From positions 124,001-188,000 of the forward strand of contig NOWV01000064.1 of assembly GCA_003344405.1 (NCBI GenBank): a stretch of DNA of 64,000 bases, in the 5' to 3' direction. The notes under the pieces are model-generated. The model worked only from the letters and a program-made list of their open reading frames with translations. It ran no database searches and was not told where the DNA came from. The position numbers and the translations under genes are program-made. Source of the stretch: Trichoplax sp. H2 (taxonomy: Eukaryota; Placozoa; Uniplacotomia; Trichoplacea). Positions 63,841-64,000 of the stretch are shown here, piece after piece; positions within the stretch are counted from its first letter, which is position 1; every line of letters starts with the position of its first letter.

Positions 63841-64000
63841 TGCCATAAAAAATGTAAACAAGAAATGAAAAAAGATAATTATAAAAATACTGGAGATCGA
63901 ATGAAGTGCCCTTACTGCAGTTTAGAATACAGTAATAAGTTTCGGATATTACTGTGTATAAAGCTCAGTATTAATAATAACTGGAACGTTGGATTAGCTA
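63841..64000 (+). CDS. Possible 5'/internal exon with a zinc-finger-like motif, cut by the window edge
   Basis: A frame open from 63841 (after an in-frame TAG that doubles as an AG acceptor) to the window end reads CHKKCKQEMKKD, then TGDRMKCPYCSLEYSNKF. TGDRMKCPYC resembles the linker plus first two cysteines of a C2H2 finger (TGE+P+xCxxC). No histidine pair is visible before the edge and no preceding finger fits, so this is weak. A first ATG in frame is at 63865. Confidence 0.2.

Overview
This is an AT-rich, intron-dense nuclear segment from a metazoan. Nearly every protein gene is split by short GT-AG introns, and the set (D-aspartate oxidase, UBOX5/RNF37, TMEM128, a TRPV channel, MFSD13A/TMEM180, FHIP2, PPT2, RNF103, NOP56, SUPT7L and a secreted Ig protein) is an animal one. 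Compact spacing with vertebrate-like proteins and exon structures suggests an early-branching animal. A placozoan (Trichoplax/Hoilungia type) is my best guess, but that is inference. There are no rRNA, tRNA, CRISPR or bacterial features. Exon boundaries below were derived by hand from reading-frame continuity, splice signals and remembered family sequences, not from an alignment.

Layout. 1-703 (+): the last two exons of an unrecognised gene. 1843-5112 (+): D-aspartate/D-amino-acid oxidase. 6475-8448 (-): UBOX5-like U-box/RING E3 ligase, divergent from TMEM128 at 8866-10462 (+) with about 0.4 kb between their start codons. 11442-17242 (-): a complete 17-exon TRPV channel. 18.5-19.7 kb: a decayed coding relic on the minus strand. 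20763-24269 (+): MFSD13A. 26803-32118 (+): FHIP2. 33914-36660 (-): PPT2. 38120-40015 (+): RNF103 in one coding exon. 41923-44712 (+): NOP56. 47115-50877 (+): SUPT7L. 53113-54564 (-): cysteine-rich module, Ig domain, second cysteine-rich module, with the 5' end unresolved. 54.6-64 kb is almost gene-free, with one possible coding relic near 59.4 kb and a zinc-finger-like frame at the right edge.

The genes are unrelated housekeeping and signalling functions, so this is ordinary animal gene order and not an operon or pathway cluster. Two ubiquitin ligases (U-box and RING-H2), two endolysosomal/trafficking genes (PPT2, FHIP2) and two nuclear assembly factors (NOP56, SUPT7L) are neighbours by chance as far as the sequence shows.

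The intergenic space is rich in local duplications. These include pentanucleotide ACTGT/ACAGT clusters a few hundred bases upstream of three plus-strand genes, a 46-bp repeat array duplicated on both sides of a 20-N assembly gap, three copies of a roughly 220-bp unit before SUPT7L, and a 102-bp duplication that copies a splice donor inside TMEM128. The most novel-looking item is the secreted protein with two copies of an unfamiliar roughly 12-cysteine module around an Ig domain.
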